Below are positions 46,423 through 58,314 of a DNA stretch of 64,000 nt, in pieces (the first letter of the stretch is position 1; each line of letters starts with the position of its first letter). Source of the DNA: Vibrio sp. Of7-15 (lineage in GTDB: Bacteria; Pseudomonadota; Gammaproteobacteria; Enterobacterales; Vibrionaceae); NCBI RefSeq assembly GCF_022347565.1, contig NZ_JAKRGH010000009.1, forward strand, positions 1 through 64,000. Reading direction: 5' to 3'. The position numbers were made by a program, and so were the translations under genes. The notes under the pieces were generated by a model that worked only from the letters and a program-made list of their open reading frames with translations, searched no databases and was not told the origin of the DNA.

Positions 46423-46437
46423 CCTATACAAACTATC

Positions 46438-46707
46438 TTAGCGACGTAGGCCTAGACGTTTGATTAGGTCTTGGTAACGAGAAAGGTTTTTGCCTTTCAG
46501 GTAATCAAGAAGCTTACGACGGCGAGAAACCATACGTAACAGACCACGACGGCTGTGGTGATCGTGTTTGTGATCAGCGAAGTGACCTTGTAGGTGGTTG
46601 ATAGAAGCAGTAAGTAGTGCTACTTGTACTTCTGGAGAACCAGTGTCGTTTTCGCCTTGAGCGTATTCAGCAACGATTGCTGCTTTAGTTTCTGCATTCA
46701 GAGACAT
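46438..46707 (-). CDS. rpsO: Ribosomal protein S15
   Basis: This 89-aa protein binds 16S rRNA early in small-subunit assembly. Sequence features are typical: [48 protein letters not shown] and the C-terminal [13 protein letters not shown]. An AGGAGAGA site precedes ATG 46707. It lies between truB and pnp in the conserved order. In E. coli S15 represses its own mRNA through a leader pseudoknot; whether this leader does so was not worked out. Confidence 0.98.
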   Translation of the reverse strand: MSLNAETKAAIVAEYAQGENDTGSPEVQVALLTASINHLQGHFADHKHDHHSRRGLLRMVSRRRKLLDYLKGKNLSRYQDLIKRLGLRR

Positions 46708-46854
46708 AAATCTCTCCTAAATAAAGAGTGTGTATAAAATGTGTCAGCCAATCTCTGATTCAGCCGACACGCGAAGCGCGAATATTACGCACTTATTAAA
46801 CGAAGCACAAGCAAAAGATCCAAAGCCCTAGTTAAAGGAAAGAGCTCCTGTCTA

Positions 46855-47805
46855 TTACTCTTGTTCTTCCGTTCTAAAAACAACTAAGCGTTTTGGTGCA
46901 ACACGACCATCATCATCGATCTGACCAATACCAATAAAGGTACGCTCTTCACCTGAAGTCATGCGAACCTGACCTTCAACAGGAGCACCAAAAATTTGCA
47001 CAGGCTGACCATGAAGAACCATATCTGCAAGCTCAGGCAGCATATTCACTTCTTGTAGATCTTGTACCGCACTGTCCATTGGTAGTAGCAATGGATCCAA
47101 CAGCTCACGTGGGGCAATATCTTGCTCACGAGCTTGTTCCAATAACTCTTCCAATTGCTCTAACGTTACCACACGATCCATAGGATAATTTGATACCCCA
47201 GTACGACGCAAAGAGGTAACATGAGCACCACAGCCTAGCATTTCACCTAAGTCATCAGTAATCGTACGAATGTAAGTCCCCTTAGAACAATGAACGTCCA
47301 TTTCAACTTCATCACCTTCAAAGCGAATAAGTTCGATGGAGTACACCGTAATCTTACGAGATTCACGAGGAACTTCGACACCTTCACGAGCATACTCGTA
47401 AAGAGGACGACCTTGATACTTTAATGCTGAGAACATAGAAGGGATTTGATCGGTCTCGCCACGGAACTTTGCAATGCAACGCTCAAGTTGGCCACGATCA
47501 ACTTTCACTTCCCGAGTTTCAACAACTTCACCATCAGAATCAGAGGTATTAGTGCGCTCACCGAGCTTAGCAATAACGCGGTAGCGTTTATCTGAATCCA
47601 ATAAGAACTGTGAAAATTTAGTCGCTTCACCAAGACAAATCGGTAGCATTCCGGTTGCTAATGGATCAAGCGCTCCGGTATGACCTGCTTTTTCTGCAAA
47701 GTAAATTCGTTTTACTTTTTGTAAGGCATCGTTAGATGTAATGCCAGTTGGTTTATCTAATAGGATAACCCCATCAACTGGACGACCGCGACGACGACGA
47801 GCCAT
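46855..47805 (-). CDS. truB: tRNA pseudouridine-55 synthase TruB
   Basis: This 316-aa enzyme makes pseudouridine 55 in the T loop of tRNAs. The catalytic Asp lies in [43 protein letters not shown] and [19 protein letters not shown] are the other family motifs, and the PUA-like tail ends the protein. ATG 47805 overlaps the rbfA stop as TAATG, so translation is coupled. It lies in the rimP-nusA-infB-rbfA-truB-rpsO-pnp series. Confidence 0.97.
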   Translation of the reverse strand: MARRRRGRPVDGVILLDKPTGITSNDALQKVKRIYFAEKAGHTGALDPLATGMLPICLGEATKFSQFLLDSDKRYRVIAKLGERTNTSDSDGEVVETREVKVDRGQLERCIAKFRGETDQIPSMFSALKYQGRPLYEYAREGVEVPRESRKITVYSIELIRFEGDEVEMDVHCSKGTYIRTITDDLGEMLGCGAHVTSLRRTGVSNYPMDRVVTLEQLEELLEQAREQDIAPRELLDPLLLPMDSAVQDLQEVNMLPELADMVLHGQPVQIFGAPVEGQVRMTSGEERTFIGIGQIDDDGRVAPKRLVVFRTEEQE

Positions 47806-48209
47806 TATTCTTCACCCTCATCATCAGAACGACCAGACTCACCGCGACGACGAGCATCTTCATTAACCACGTTAGACACTAGGTTAGAAATACGCATACC
47901 TTCTACTAACGTGTTGTCGTATACGAAAATCACTTCAGGTGTTAAACGGTGGCGAATACGCTTACCTAAAAGCTGACGCACAATATATTCTTGCTCTTTT
48001 AATGCAGCTAAACAGCTTTCAGGTGTTTGCTCACCAATGCAAAGGAAAGTAACAAATACTTTTGCGTAGGCCAGATCACGGGAAACTTCTACATCAGAAA
48101 TAGTGACCATTCCGATGCGAGAATCACGGATTTCACGTTGTAAAATAAGGGCAATTTCTTTTTGTAATTGCTGAGACACTCGTTGAGTGCGGCTAAATTC
48201 TTTTGACAT
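47805..48209 (-). CDS. rbfA: Ribosome-binding factor A
   Basis: This 134-aa KH-like protein is required for late 30S maturation and cold adaptation. It shows [51 protein letters not shown] and [17 protein letters not shown]. The acidic tail ([14 protein letters not shown]) is usual. It lies between infB and truB; a hairpin with a T-run sits just upstream of its start, so its level may depend on read-through from infB or on its own promoter. Confidence 0.97.
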   Translation of the reverse strand: MSKEFSRTQRVSQQLQKEIALILQREIRDSRIGMVTISDVEVSRDLAYAKVFVTFLCIGEQTPESCLAALKEQEYIVRQLLGKRIRHRLTPEVIFVYDNTLVEGMRISNLVSNVVNEDARRRGESGRSDDEGEE

Positions 48210-48223
48210 ACTCTTAATCTCTA

Positions 48224-48253
48224 TAAAAATGGGGGGCTCTAGTGGCCCCCCAT
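48224..48253 (-). terminator. Intrinsic terminator between infB and rbfA
   Basis: Read on the minus strand, ATGGGGGGC pairs with GCCCCCCAT across a seven-base loop and is followed by TTTTTATAG. It lies about 45 bases after the infB stop and 15 bases ahead of rbfA, and should attenuate the operon at this point. Confidence 0.75.
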
Positions 48254-48297
48254 GGTGTATTCAAACAACCTTTTGCTTTTTAAGGCAAATTTTGCAA

Positions 48298-50997
48298 TTA
48301 GTCGAGTGTACGTTTCACTTCAACAACTTCGAATACTTCAATTTGGTCACCAACGCGTACATCGTTGTAGTTCTTAACACCGATACCACACTCATAACCA
48401 TTTTTAACTTCTGCAACGTCATCTTTAAAGCGACGTAGAGATTCAAGCTCACCTTCGTAGATTACAACGTTATCACGTAGAACGCGAATAGGGTTATTAC
48501 GCTTAATAACACCTTCAGTAACCATACAACCAGCGATAGCACCAAGCTTAGGCGACTTAAATACGTCACGTACTTGAGCAAGACCGATGATCTCTTGCTT
48601 GAATTCAGGAGCTAGCATACCGCCCATTGCTTGCTTCACTTCGTCAATCAGTGCGTAGATTACTGAGTAGTAACGAAGATCTAGGCTTTCCGCTTCAATT
48701 GTACGACGAGCAGATGCATCAGCACGAACGTTAAAACCAAGAACGATAGCGTTAGAAGCCGCAGCCAGTACCGCATCAGTCTCAGTAATACCACCCACAC
48801 CAGAACCTACAATCTTAACTTTCACTTCATCAGTTGAAAGTTTCAGTAGAGAATCTGCAATCGCTTCAACAGAACCTTGAACATCCGCTTTAAGAACAAC
48901 GTTAAGCTCAGCCACTTCACCTTCAGTCATGTTAGAGAACATGTTCTCTAGTTTAGACTTCTGCTGACGTGCTAGTTTAACATCACGGAATTTGCCTTGA
49001 CGGTACAGAGCAACTTCACGAGCTTTACGCTCATCACGAACAACGGTAGCTTCATCACCAGATGTTGGAACACCTGATAGACCCAGAATTTCTACTGGGA
49101 TAGATGGGCCCGCTTCTGTAATTTCACGACCATTTTCGTCACGCATTGCACGTACACGACCATGCTCAAGACCACATAGAACGATGTCACCTTTACGTAG
49201 TGTACCTTCTTGAACAAGAATAGTAGCAACTGGGCCACGGCCTTTATCAAGACGAGATTCAACTACAACACCTTTCGCCATACCTTCTTTAACAGCAGTT
49301 AGTTCAAGAACTTCTGACTGAAGAAGAATAGACTCAAGTAGTTCATCAATGTTTAGACCCTGCTTCGCAGAAACGTGAACAAACATGTTCTCGCCGCCCC
49401 ACTCTTCAGACATCACGTTATGTTGAGCAAGCTCATTTTTAACGTTGTCTGGGTTAGCGTCTTCTTTATCGATCTTGTTTACAGCAACAATTAGAGGAAC
49501 ATCCGCTGCTTGAGCATGCTGGATCGCTTCAATTGTTTGTGGCATAACGCCATCGTCTGCTGCAACAACAAGAACAACGATATCTGTCGCTTGAGCACCA
49601 CGAGCACGCATAGAAGTAAACGCTGCGTGTCCAGGAGTATCAAGGAAAGTGATCATACCGTTGTCAGTTTCAACGTGGTATGCACCAATGTGCTGCGTAA
49701 TACCACCTGCTTCGCCTGAAGCAACGTGAGCTTTACGAATGTAATCAAGTAATGATGTTTTACCATGGTCAACGTGACCCATGATTGTCACAACAGGAGC
49801 ACGAGGTACTGCTGCTGCTTGCTCATCACGATCTGATAGTACTGACTCTTCAAGATCATTATCGTTACGTAGGATAACTTTATGACCCATTTGTTCAGCT
49901 ACGATCTGAGCAGTTTCTTGGTCAATCACTTGGTTGATTGTAACCATTGCGCCCATTTTCATCATCACTTTGATGACTTCGGTCGCTTTCACTGCCATTT
50001 TGTTAGCTAATTCAGAAACAACAATGGTTTCACCGATAACTACGTCTGCTTTTGCTACAGTTGCAGTTTTATCGAAACCGTGTTGCATTGAAGTAGGCTT
50101 AGCCATTTGGTTTTTCTTACCACGCTGATTGCGGCCGCCACGGGCGTTTTTATCAGCATTTGCAGGCTTCTTCTTACGTCGACGGCGAGGTTGCTCCTCA
50201 CGGCGATCTGCGTCATCTTCTGCTGCACGAGCGTGAGCTGAAGTGGTTACATGGTAATCTGTATCTTCCATCTTACTCTTTTTCTGCTCGTCCGCAGACC
50301 AGCGTTCTTGGTTAACTTCTGCCATTTTGCGTGCCTCTTCTAGCTGTCGCTGACTTTCTTGTTCAGCTTTACGCTTGGCTTCCTCTTCCTGACGACGTTT
50401 AAGTTCGTCGGCTTCTTGCTTAGCTTTTGCATCCGCTTTTGCCTGTTCAGCAGCCGCTTTTTGCTCAGCTTCATCCATTTCTTTGCGTTTAGCTTTTTCT
50501 TCAGCGTCACGTTTCGCTTTTTCTTCAGCGTCACGTTTCGATTTTTCTTCCGCTTCACGTTTCGCTAATTCTTCAGCTTCTCGTTTTGCGACTGCTTCAG
50601 CCTCACGTTTAGCTGCTTCTTCTGCTTCACGCGCGGCTTTCTTTTCCTGCTCATGAAGTGCTTGTTCAGCTAAACGCTGCTCTTCTTCAAGAGCGCTGCG
50701 TTTGACATAAGTTCGTTTTTTTCGAACTTCTACTTGTACATTTTTACTCTTACCGCCACTTCCTGCAACACTTAATGTACTGCGGGTTTTTCGTTGTAAT
50801 GTTAAGCGAGTAGGCTCTCCCCCCTCGCTATTATCACCGTGTGACTTTTTTAAGTGAGTAAGTAGTGCTTGCTTTTCATTTTCAGAAACAGAGTCGCCAT
50901 CTTTCTTGGTGATGCCCGCGTCAGCAAATTGCTGAACTAAACGGTCGACAGGAGTTCCGATCTCCTCACCTAATGCTTTAACTGTAAGCTTTGTCAT
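48298..50997 (-). CDS. infB: Translation initiation factor IF-2
   Basis: This 899-aa GTPase brings initiator tRNA to the 30S subunit. It has an N-terminal IF2_N module (residues 1-50), a long charged region (about 95-260) of repeated K-R-E/D-A-E-E units, a second IF2_N module, then the G domain with [12 protein letters not shown] (about 407), DTPGHAAF and NKID, and the C-terminal beta-barrel domains that bind fMet-tRNA. The charged region is encoded by 24-base near-repeats. It lies about 20 bases downstream of nusA, in one operon. Confidence 0.97.
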   Translation of the reverse strand: MTKLTVKALGEEIGTPVDRLVQQFADAGITKKDGDSVSENEKQALLTHLKKSHGDNSEGGEPTRLTLQRKTRSTLSVAGSGGKSKNVQVEVRKKRTYVKRSALEEEQRLAEQALHEQEKKAAREAEEAAKREAEAVAKREAEELAKREAEEKSKRDAEEKAKRDAEEKAKRKEMDEAEQKAAAEQAKADAKAKQEADELKRRQEEEAKRKAEQESQRQLEEARKMAEVNQERWSADEQKKSKMEDTDYHVTTSAHARAAEDDADRREEQPRRRRKKKPANADKNARGGRNQRGKKNQMAKPTSMQHGFDKTATVAKADVVIGETIVVSELANKMAVKATEVIKVMMKMGAMVTINQVIDQETAQIVAEQMGHKVILRNDNDLEESVLSDRDEQAAAVPRAPVVTIMGHVDHGKTSLLDYIRKAHVASGEAGGITQHIGAYHVETDNGMITFLDTPGHAAFTSMRARGAQATDIVVLVVAADDGVMPQTIEAIQHAQAADVPLIVAVNKIDKEDANPDNVKNELAQHNVMSEEWGGENMFVHVSAKQGLNIDELLESILLQSEVLELTAVKEGMAKGVVVESRLDKGRGPVATILVQEGTLRKGDIVLCGLEHGRVRAMRDENGREITEAGPSIPVEILGLSGVPTSGDEATVVRDERKAREVALYRQGKFRDVKLARQQKSKLENMFSNMTEGEVAELNVVLKADVQGSVEAIADSLLKLSTDEVKVKIVGSGVGGITETDAVLAAASNAIVLGFNVRADASARRTIEAESLDLRYYSVIYALIDEVKQAMGGMLAPEFKQEIIGLAQVRDVFKSPKLGAIAGCMVTEGVIKRNNPIRVLRDNVVIYEGELESLRRFKDDVAEVKNGYECGIGVKNYNDVRVGDQIEVFEVVEVKRTLD

Positions 50998-51017
50998 GCT
51001 ACTCCTCCTTGTTGAAA

Positions 51018-52505
51018 TTAAGCCTCGTCGCTAAACCAACAGATATTGCGAGCAGCCATGATCAATTCGCCAGCACGCTCTTCGGTTAATCCTTCAATAT
51101 CAGATAGTTCATCGATGCCTTGGTCTGCAAGATCTTCAAGCGTAACGACTTTTTTCGCCGCTAACTTGAATGCCATCTCGCGCTCTAATCCTTCAAGACC
51201 AAGTAGATCTTCTGCTGGCTCAACACCATCAAATGATTCTTCTTGAGCTAGTGCAATTGTTGTTAACGCTTCTTTTGCACGGCTACGCAGCACATCCACA
51301 GTTTCTTCGTTAAGGTCTTCAATTTCTAGCAACTCGTTAACTGGAACATAAGCAACTTCTTCCAGTGTAGTAAAGCCTTCTTCAATAAGAAGTTTTGCAA
51401 AATCTTCATCAATATCTAAGTATTTAACGAAGTTATCAATTGAACCTTGTGCTTCTTCTTGATGTTTCTTCTCAAGATCAGCAACTGTCATTACGTTAAG
51501 CTCCCAACCAGTTAATTGAGAAGCTAAGCGGATGTTTTGACCACTACGGCCAATTGCCTGTGCTAGGTTATCTGCTTCAACCGCGATATCCATAGTGTGG
51601 TTATCTTCATCAACAATGATAGAAGCCACTTCTGCTGGAGCCATTGCATTGATCACAAACTGTGCTGGGTTATCATCCCAAAGCACGATATCAATACGCT
51701 CACCACCTAAATCGCTAGACACTGCCTGTACACGAGCACCGCGCATACCAACACACGCACCAACTGGATCAATACGCTTGTCATTTGTTTTTACTGCGAT
51801 TTTAGCACGAGAGCCTGGATCACGTGCAGCACCTTTTAATTCAATCAGTTCTTCACCGATCTCTGGCACTTCAATACGGAATAGCTCTGTAAGCATTTCA
51901 GGCTTAGAGCGTGTCATGAACAACTGGAAACCGCGAGCTTCAGGACGAACCGCATACAAAAGACCGCGAACTCGGTCGCCAGAACGGAAGTTTTCACGTG
52001 GTAGTTGATCTTCACGCAAAATAACCGCTTCAGCGTTATTACCAAGATCTACGATAACCGCATCACGATTAACTTTCTTAACAATACCAGCAACTAACTC
52101 ACCTTCATTGTCGATAAACTGTTCCACAATGATGGCACGCTCAGCTTCACGTACCTTTTGTACGATAACTTGCTTCGCTGTTTGTGTTGTAATACGGTCA
52201 AACGTTACCGATTCGATATCGTCTTCGATAAAACCACCAAGCTCAATAGTTTCATCTTCTAATTTTGCCGCTTCCAAAGAGATTTCAAGCGTTGGATTCT
52301 CCACTTCTTCTACCGCTACCCAGCGACGGAATGTGTCAAAATCGCCAGTTTTACGATCGATTTCTACACGGACTTCGATCTCTAACGCGTGCTTTTTCTT
52401 TGTTGCTGTAGCTAGGGCAATTTCCAACGCTTCAAAAATTCTTTCACGAGGGACAGCTTTTTCGTTGGATACAGCCTCAACGACAGCCAAGATTTCTTTG
52501 TTCAT
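51018..52505 (-). CDS. nusA: Transcription termination/antitermination factor NusA
   Basis: This 495-aa protein binds RNA polymerase and nascent RNA. Its parts are the N-terminal RNAP-binding domain (1-130), the S1 domain (about 135-200, [26 protein letters not shown]), two KH domains (about 230-350, [27 protein letters not shown] and [18 protein letters not shown]) and two C-terminal acidic repeats. Length equals the E. coli protein. It lies between rimP and infB. Confidence 0.97.
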   Translation of the reverse strand: MNKEILAVVEAVSNEKAVPRERIFEALEIALATATKKKHALEIEVRVEIDRKTGDFDTFRRWVAVEEVENPTLEISLEAAKLEDETIELGGFIEDDIESVTFDRITTQTAKQVIVQKVREAERAIIVEQFIDNEGELVAGIVKKVNRDAVIVDLGNNAEAVILREDQLPRENFRSGDRVRGLLYAVRPEARGFQLFMTRSKPEMLTELFRIEVPEIGEELIELKGAARDPGSRAKIAVKTNDKRIDPVGACVGMRGARVQAVSSDLGGERIDIVLWDDNPAQFVINAMAPAEVASIIVDEDNHTMDIAVEADNLAQAIGRSGQNIRLASQLTGWELNVMTVADLEKKHQEEAQGSIDNFVKYLDIDEDFAKLLIEEGFTTLEEVAYVPVNELLEIEDLNEETVDVLRSRAKEALTTIALAQEESFDGVEPAEDLLGLEGLEREMAFKLAAKKVVTLEDLADQGIDELSDIEGLTEERAGELIMAARNICWFSDEA

Positions 52506-52525
52506 GCTCTAAGCCTCATTAGCCT

Positions 52526-52981
52526 TTAGAATTTAGGAACCAGGTTGGCCTTTGAAATATTGCTAAGTGCAAAGTGTTCTTCATTTCCATCTACGATAAG
52601 TGTGATTGTGTCACCCTCAACGTTTTGGATAATACCTTTCCACTTACGACGATTACCCATCGCCATTTTCAATACAAGGCTGACCTCGTGACTAATAAAT
52701 TGTTGATAGTGTGCTGCAGTAAATAGTGGTCGCTCAAGCCCTGGAGATGAAACCTCCAAGTTATAAGCAACAGTAATTGGATCTTCAACATCCATTACTG
52801 CACTTACTTGACGACTTACTTCTGCGCAAGCATCAACATTAATGCCATTTTCATGGTCAATAAAAATACGTAGAGTTGAGTGCTCACCAGCACGGATAAA
52901 CTCCAAGCCAACCAATTCATACCCTAAAGCGTCAACGGGCGCTTCAAGCATTTCAGTTAGTTGTTTCTCTAAACCAGTCAT
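52526..52981 (-). CDS. rimP: Ribosome maturation factor RimP
   Basis: This 151-aa protein helps assemble the 30S subunit. Family features are [68 protein letters not shown] and the Sm-like C-terminal domain. ATG 52981 is preferred over the upstream ATG at 52999 since it gives the E. coli-like N-terminus and follows a GGGGGTT site. It is the first protein gene of the nusA operon, preceded by metY and a terminator, as in enterobacteria. Confidence 0.95.
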   Translation of the reverse strand: MTGLEKQLTEMLEAPVDALGYELVGLEFIRAGEHSTLRIFIDHENGINVDACAEVSRQVSAVMDVEDPITVAYNLEVSSPGLERPLFTAAHYQQFISHEVSLVLKMAMGNRRKWKGIIQNVEGDTITLIVDGNEEHFALSNISKANLVPKF

Positions 52982-53051
52982 TACAACCCCCGGAAACAAA
53001 AAAAGGGCCTAAAAGCCCAGTTACATACCCGAATGGTCTATTTCAGATAAC

Positions 53052-53078
53052 AAAAAACCCCGAAAATCGGGGTTTTTT
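53052..53078 (-). terminator. Terminator between metY and rimP
   Basis: AAAAAACCCC pairs perfectly with GGGGTTTTTT across a seven-base loop. It lies about 70 bases downstream of the initiator tRNA gene on the minus strand, separating the tRNA transcript from the nusA operon at least partly. Confidence 0.9.
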
Positions 53079-53149
53079 GTTACTGGACCCTGAGTGCTAC
53101 TTTCGTAGCTCATAACTGATTCTTTACAAAGACATCAATTATGAATATT

Positions 53150-53226
<77 letters not shown>

Positions 53227-53284
53227 TCCGAAATTCTGCGAGAAATTATATTCCTCACAAACTACTTTTACAAGTAGTAAATAA

Positions 53285-53369
53285 TGGTGCCGAGAGGGGG
53301 ACTTGAACCCCCACACCCTAAGGCACTAGCACCTCATGCTAGCGTGTCTACCAATTTCACCATCTCGGC
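53285..53369 (-). tRNA. leuU: tRNA-Leu (GAG anticodon)
   Basis: The 85-base minus-strand sequence begins GCCGAGATGGTGAAATTGGT and has a long variable arm (class II). The anticodon loop between GCTAGC and GCTAGT stems contains GAG. A TTCAAGT T loop and encoded CCA complete it. It reads CTC and CTT codons. Position directly after secG matches leuU in E. coli. Confidence 0.97.
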
Positions 53370-53381
53370 TTTATCTTTTAC

Positions 53382-53717
53382 TTACTGTGGAATATCGCTG
53401 TTTTCAGAAACAGGAACATCACCCACTACATCGCCAGCTTGTTCAATAACTTGACCTTGGCTTGGATCAACCCAAGAAGATTCTTCTTTTTTAGTTGATA
53501 AGTTACCCAACACTAAGCTAACAACAAAAAATACTGTTGCAAAAATTGCAGTCATTCGGGTTAGAAAATTGCCAGAGCCACCAGCACCAAACACTGTGTT
53601 TGATGAACCAGCACCGAATGAGGCTCCCATATCTGCGCCTTTACCTTGCTGAACTAACACTAGACCAATTACACCAAGTGCCGCCACCAGATAAATCACA
53701 AGTAGAACTGAATACAT
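53382..53717 (-). CDS. secG: Preprotein translocase subunit SecG
   Basis: This 111-aa inner-membrane protein is part of SecYEG. It has two membrane helices (about 2-22 and 52-72) joined by the conserved loop LVLVQQGKGADMGASFGAGSSNTVFGAGGSGNFLTRMTAI. The tail is acidic and variable. It lies between glmM and the two tRNA genes, the conserved order; tRNA-Leu begins only a dozen bases after the stop, so the tRNAs may be processed from the secG transcript. Confidence 0.96.
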   Translation of the reverse strand: MYSVLLVIYLVAALGVIGLVLVQQGKGADMGASFGAGSSNTVFGAGGSGNFLTRMTAIFATVFFVVSLVLGNLSTKKEESSWVDPSQGQVIEQAGDVVGDVPVSENSDIPQ

Positions 53718-53971
53718 TTTTCCACCTATGTTTTAAAATCATTAAGCAACTGAGCCTAATCAAGCAGGCCAGCGCATCCTCTCTTGAAGAGGCCGATGAA
53801 TACTAGCGAAACATAAATAAGGTTACAAGCAAAAAAGTAAAAAAAATCAATTCCGAAGGCTGAGTGGTGAATATTTCGCCAAATAAAATAGAATTTACTT
53901 TTTTGAGTGTAAATAAACACTCGAACATTAAACTGAATATTTAAAATCCGAGTGTTTCAAAAGTATTTAAC

Positions 53972-55309
53972 CTAACAACTTTGCTTCACTGCTTCAGCAA
54001 TATCCAATGCGTATTGTTGAACTTCTTCAGCATTTTCACCTTCAACCATAACCCTAAGCAGTGGCTCAGTACCCGACTTACGTAATAACACTCGACCATT
54101 ACCTGCCAATTTGGCTTCTACTGCCGCTTGAGCTGCAATAACAGCTTCTGATTCTAGAGGGTTACTATCACCGCTAAAACGAACATTTTCTAGAACTTGA
54201 GGGAACATAGTCATTCCATCACACAGCTCTTTCAAACTCATCCCACTGTCCACAATAGAAGCAATGACTTGCAACCCTGCAACAATAGCATCCCCCGTCG
54301 TTACTTTATCAAGTAAAATAACATGCCCTGAGTTTTCCGCACCTATCAACCAGTTGTTTTCGATCAACTTCTCCATGACGTAACGATCACCAACCGCAGA
54401 ACGTACAAATGGAATACCTAAGTTTTTAAGCGCTACTTCCATACCCATGTTGGTCATTAACGTACCAACAACGCCACCTTTTAACTCACCACGGCGTAAT
54501 GCATCACGCGCAATAATATAAGCAATTTGATCACCATCAACCTTATTACCCAATTCGTCAACCATGATGACACGATCACCATCACCATCAAATGCGATAC
54601 CAAAATCCGCTTTTTCTTCAATTACTTTCGCTTGTAGAGCTCGAACATCTGTCGCACCAACTTCCGCATTGATATTAATGCCATTTGGCTCACAACCAAT
54701 AGCGATAACTTCAGCACCTAACTCTTTAAACACACTTGGTGCAATGTGGTAAGTCGCGCCGTGTGCACAATCAATGACAATCTTAAGGCTAGATAAGTTA
54801 AGGCGATGAGGAAAAGTACTTTTACAAAATTCAATATAACGACCAGCGGCATCATTTAATCGAACGGCTTTACCCAGCTCTGCAGACTCAACACAGCTAA
54901 TTGGCTTATCAAGCTCTGCTTCAATGGCTAGTTCAACATCGTCTGGTAATTTTGTGCCTTCTGAAGAGAAAAATTTAATGCCATTGTCGTAATAAGGGTT
55001 GTGCGATGCAGATATTACAATACCGGCTTCTGCACGAAACGTTTGAGTTAAATAAGCAACAGCAGGTGTTGGCATAGGTCCTGTGAAGGTCGCCTGTAAG
55101 CCTGCGGCAGCTAGGCCGGCTTCCAATGCAGATTCAAGCATATAGCCAGAAATACGTGTATCTTTACCAATGATGACTTTTTTGGTGCCTTGTTTTGCTA
55201 AAACTTTACCAGCTGCCCAGCCTAATTTTAAAACAAAATCCGGGGTGATCGTTGACTCACCAACCTTACCTCTTACCCCATCGGTACCAAAATATTTACG
55301 TTCAGCCAT
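53972..55309 (-). CDS. glmM: Phosphoglucosamine mutase
   Basis: This 445-aa enzyme converts glucosamine-6-phosphate to glucosamine-1-phosphate for peptidoglycan and lipopolysaccharide. Key motifs are FGTDGVRG at the start, the phosphorylated Ser in [17 protein letters not shown] (about 102), metal ligands in [14 protein letters not shown] (about 240), and GAENSGHVI and [12 protein letters not shown] in the last domains. It lies between folP and secG. Confidence 0.97.
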   Translation of the reverse strand: MAERKYFGTDGVRGKVGESTITPDFVLKLGWAAGKVLAKQGTKKVIIGKDTRISGYMLESALEAGLAAAGLQATFTGPMPTPAVAYLTQTFRAEAGIVISASHNPYYDNGIKFFSSEGTKLPDDVELAIEAELDKPISCVESAELGKAVRLNDAAGRYIEFCKSTFPHRLNLSSLKIVIDCAHGATYHIAPSVFKELGAEVIAIGCEPNGININAEVGATDVRALQAKVIEEKADFGIAFDGDGDRVIMVDELGNKVDGDQIAYIIARDALRRGELKGGVVGTLMTNMGMEVALKNLGIPFVRSAVGDRYVMEKLIENNWLIGAENSGHVILLDKVTTGDAIVAGLQVIASIVDSGMSLKELCDGMTMFPQVLENVRFSGDSNPLESEAVIAAQAAVEAKLAGNGRVLLRKSGTEPLLRVMVEGENAEEVQQYALDIAEAVKQSC

Positions 55310-55388
55310 CTGTTACTCCTATCTTTATATTCTTATTCCTAACCTACTATTGATGTGTTAGGTAATCATCCATCAATAATTCTATTTC

Positions 55389-56222
55389 TTAGCTAACGGC
55401 ATCTAAAGTTGCTCGGCATATTTTAACAACATCGCAAGTCTGAGATACATCATGAACTCGAATTATTTGTGCACCTTTCATTGCCGCAATCGTTGCGCAC
55501 GCTAAGCTGCCAGACATACATTCTGCTGGCTCCTTTTCCAATAATTTGAAGATCATCGATTTTCGTGACATTCCCGCCAATAACGGTAAGCCTAAATCAT
55601 GAAAACGCTCCAATTGAGCCAACAACTGATAATTGTGCTCTAAAGTTTTACCGAAACCAAAACCAGGATCTAAGATTAACTGACTTTTATTAATGCCTGC
55701 TTCTGAACAAGTTAAAATACGCTCTTCCAAAAAGTCAGCAACGTCTTGATACAAGTTCTGATACTGAGGGTTTGCTTGCATGGTTCTAGGCTGCCCTTGC
55801 ATGTGCATTAAGCAAACCGGTACATTAGCCTCAGCTGCAACCTTTAGTACACCTGGTTCACGCAGAGCACGTACATCATTGATAAGATCGGCACCAGCAG
55901 CCACAGACTCCTTCATTACTTGTGCTTTACTGGTATCAATAGAGATCCAAGTATCAAAGCGAGCATTCACAGCCTCAATAATAGGGATCACACGGTCTAG
56001 CTCTTGTTGTAGAGATACATCTGGAGCCCCAGGACGGGTAGACTCTCCACCAATATCAATAAAAGATACTCCAGCCTCTACCATTTTTTCTGCATGGTAT
56101 AGCGCGGAATCTAAAGAATTAAATTTACCACCGTCAGAGAAAGAATCAGGGGTAACGTTTAAAATCCCCATCACGTGAGGGCGATCTAGAATTAATTGTT
56201 TTGATTTACTGGTTAGTACCAT
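55389..56222 (-). CDS. folP: Dihydropteroate synthase
   Basis: This 277-aa enzyme joins p-aminobenzoate to the pterin in folate synthesis and is the sulfonamide target. Motifs are MGILNVTPDSFSDGGKF, DIGGESTRPGA, INDVRAL, CLMHMQG, LDPGFGFGKTLEHN and GMSRKSMI. It lies between ftsH and glmM as in E. coli. No clear Shine-Dalgarno is seen before ATG 56222, but the next in-frame start would remove part of the fold. A terminator separates it from ftsH. Confidence 0.96.
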   Translation of the reverse strand: MVLTSKSKQLILDRPHVMGILNVTPDSFSDGGKFNSLDSALYHAEKMVEAGVSFIDIGGESTRPGAPDVSLQQELDRVIPIIEAVNARFDTWISIDTSKAQVMKESVAAGADLINDVRALREPGVLKVAAEANVPVCLMHMQGQPRTMQANPQYQNLYQDVADFLEERILTCSEAGINKSQLILDPGFGFGKTLEHNYQLLAQLERFHDLGLPLLAGMSRKSMIFKLLEKEPAECMSGSLACATIAAMKGAQIIRVHDVSQTCDVVKICRATLDAVS

Positions 56223-56249
56223 CTCAGCATTCTCACTTTGCTATAAACA

Positions 56250-56279
56250 AAAAAACCCGAGTCAAGCTCGGGTTTTTTA
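56250..56279 (-). terminator. Terminator after ftsH
   Basis: AAAAAACCCGAG pairs perfectly with CTCGGGTTTTTT across a five-base loop, 14 bases after the ftsH stop. It should limit read-through into folP. Confidence 0.9.
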
Positions 56280-56292
56280 TTAGATAGATAAC

Positions 56293-58263
56293 TTACTTAT
56301 CTTGGGATTGATCTTGTGTGTTCACACCATCAGAAGATTTTTCCGCCTTAGTAGACACTTCGGTTTCAGCGCTTTCTTCAGCTTCTACTGGCTCTGATTT
56401 TTTTGTCTCAGTTTTTTCCTGAGGTTTAGAATCAGAATCAGCACTCCAACCTTGAGGCTCGCGAATAACATCACTGCGTTCCATTAGGTCATCAATTTGC
56501 CCTGCATCAATGGTTTCATACTTCATTAAAGCATCTTTCATTGCATGCATGATATCCATGTTTTCTTCTAGGATCTGCTTAGCTCTAGCGTAATTTCGAT
56601 CGATAATTTGGCGTACTTCATCATCAATCAACTTAGCCGTGTCATCTGACATGTGCTTAGTTTGTGTCACACTACGACCTAAGAAGACTTCACCTTCTTC
56701 TTCTGCATATAGAAGAGGACCTAGTTTCTCAGAGAAGCCCCACTGCGTAACCATTTTACGAGCAATATCTGTAGCACGTTCGATGTCATTCGAAGCACCT
56801 GTCGATACTTTATCAGCACCATAAATCAGCTCTTCAGCTAAACGACCACCGTATAAGCTTGATACCATCGACTCTAAATGCTGACGAGACATACTGACGC
56901 GATCTTGTTCAGGCAGGTACATGGTTACACCTAAAGCACGACCACGAGGAATGATGGATACCTTATACACTGGATCATGTTCAGGCACTAGACGACCAAC
57001 AATAGCATGGCCAGCTTCATGGTAAGCCGTTGACTCTTTAATATCTTCAGACATAACCATAGATTTACGCTCAGCGCCCATCATGATTTTATCTTTGGCT
57101 AATTCAAACTCAACCATAGAGACAACACGCTTATTACCACGTGCAGCAAAGAGAGCCGCTTCATTAACTAAGTTAGCTAAATCGGCACCAGAGAAGCCCG
57201 GTGTACCACGTGCAATCAATGCAGGCTCAACATCACCAGCCAATGGTACTTTGCGCATGTGAACTTTTAGAATTTGCTCACGACCACGAACATCAGGTAA
57301 ACCAACAACAACTTGGCGGTCAAAACGACCAGGGCGCAACAATGCAGGGTCTAATACATCTGGACGGTTAGTTGCGGCAATCACGATAATGCCTTCATTA
57401 CCTTCAAAACCATCCATTTCTACTAGCATTTGGTTCAATGTCTGCTCACGCTCATCGTGACCACCACCAACACCAGCACCACGCTGACGGCCTACTGCAT
57501 CAATCTCATCAATGAAGATGATACAAGGTGCCGCTTTTTTCGCCTGTTCAAACATGTCACGTACACGAGATGCACCAACACCTACGAACATTTCAACAAA
57601 GTCAGAACCTGAAATTGTGAAGAAAGGTACTTTTGCTTCACCTGCGATGGCTTTTGCTAATAACGTTTTACCTGTACCCGGTGGGCCAACTAATAAAACA
57701 CCTGTTGGAATTTTACCACCCAGTTTTTGGAAGCGACTTGGGTCACGTAAGAAGTCAACAAGCTCTTTAACGTCTTCTTTTGCTTCTTCACAGCCAGCAA
57801 CATCACTAAACGTTGTTTTAATTTGCTCTTCACTCATCATGCGAGCTTTGCTTTTACCAAATGACATGGCACCTTTGCCACCGCCACCTTGCATCTGACG
57901 CATGAAGAAAATCCATACCCCGATCAATAAGATCATTGGGAACCAGGAAATAAAGATAGATGCAATTAAGCTTGGTTCTTCCGGTGGAGTACCAACTACT
58001 TTTACATTTTGGTTAATAAGATCGTCTAGAAGCTTCTGATCATTATAAACTGGCAAATATGTTACATAACGTGTGTTATCACGTTTATAAACAGTAATTT
58101 CCCTGTCATTAAATTGAGCTTCTCTAATTTGTCCTTGACCAATTTCACGAACGAAAGTGGTGTAATCTACCTGTCGACCACTACTGTCACCAGGGCCAAA
58201 GCTCTGGAAAACAGACATAAGAACAACAGCGATGACTAGCCATAAAATCAGGTTTTTTGCCAT
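56293..58263 (-). CDS. ftsH: ATP-dependent zinc metalloprotease FtsH
   Basis: This 656-aa inner-membrane AAA protease degrades misfolded membrane proteins, LpxC and other short-lived proteins. It has two N-terminal membrane helices (about 5-22 and 98-118), Walker A GPPGTGKT, Walker B IIFIDEID, the second region of homology [17 protein letters not shown], and the zinc site HEAGH. The acidic tail is Glu/Ser/Lys-rich. ATG 58263 ([10 protein letters not shown]) is chosen as in E. coli; TTG 58272 is three codons upstream. It follows rlmE in the same operon. Confidence 0.97.
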   Translation of the reverse strand: MAKNLILWLVIAVVLMSVFQSFGPGDSSGRQVDYTTFVREIGQGQIREAQFNDREITVYKRDNTRYVTYLPVYNDQKLLDDLINQNVKVVGTPPEEPSLIASIFISWFPMILLIGVWIFFMRQMQGGGGKGAMSFGKSKARMMSEEQIKTTFSDVAGCEEAKEDVKELVDFLRDPSRFQKLGGKIPTGVLLVGPPGTGKTLLAKAIAGEAKVPFFTISGSDFVEMFVGVGASRVRDMFEQAKKAAPCIIFIDEIDAVGRQRGAGVGGGHDEREQTLNQMLVEMDGFEGNEGIIVIAATNRPDVLDPALLRPGRFDRQVVVGLPDVRGREQILKVHMRKVPLAGDVEPALIARGTPGFSGADLANLVNEAALFAARGNKRVVSMVEFELAKDKIMMGAERKSMVMSEDIKESTAYHEAGHAIVGRLVPEHDPVYKVSIIPRGRALGVTMYLPEQDRVSMSRQHLESMVSSLYGGRLAEELIYGADKVSTGASNDIERATDIARKMVTQWGFSEKLGPLLYAEEEGEVFLGRSVTQTKHMSDDTAKLIDDEVRQIIDRNYARAKQILEENMDIMHAMKDALMKYETIDAGQIDDLMERSDVIREPQGWSADSDSKPQEKTETKKSEPVEAEESAETEVSTKAEKSSDGVNTQDQSQDK

Positions 58264-58314
58264 GTCACTCAAGGTGTTAACCCCGCGATAACTAATACGA
58301 TTAAAAGTAGAGTA

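Larger units (their letters stand above)
46099..46437 (-). other. rpsO-pnp intergenic region and pnp leader
   Basis: About 340 bases containing the rpsO terminator next to rpsO, the internal pnp promoter region and the structured pnp leader. No separate gene is visible. A short open frame in phase with pnp upstream of GTG 46098 is not conserved-looking. Confidence 0.6.

Noticed and set aside
50359..50568. Plus-strand Phe-rich open frame opposite infB
   Set aside because: It is the reverse of the Lys/Glu-repeat linker of IF-2 and has no coding signals.
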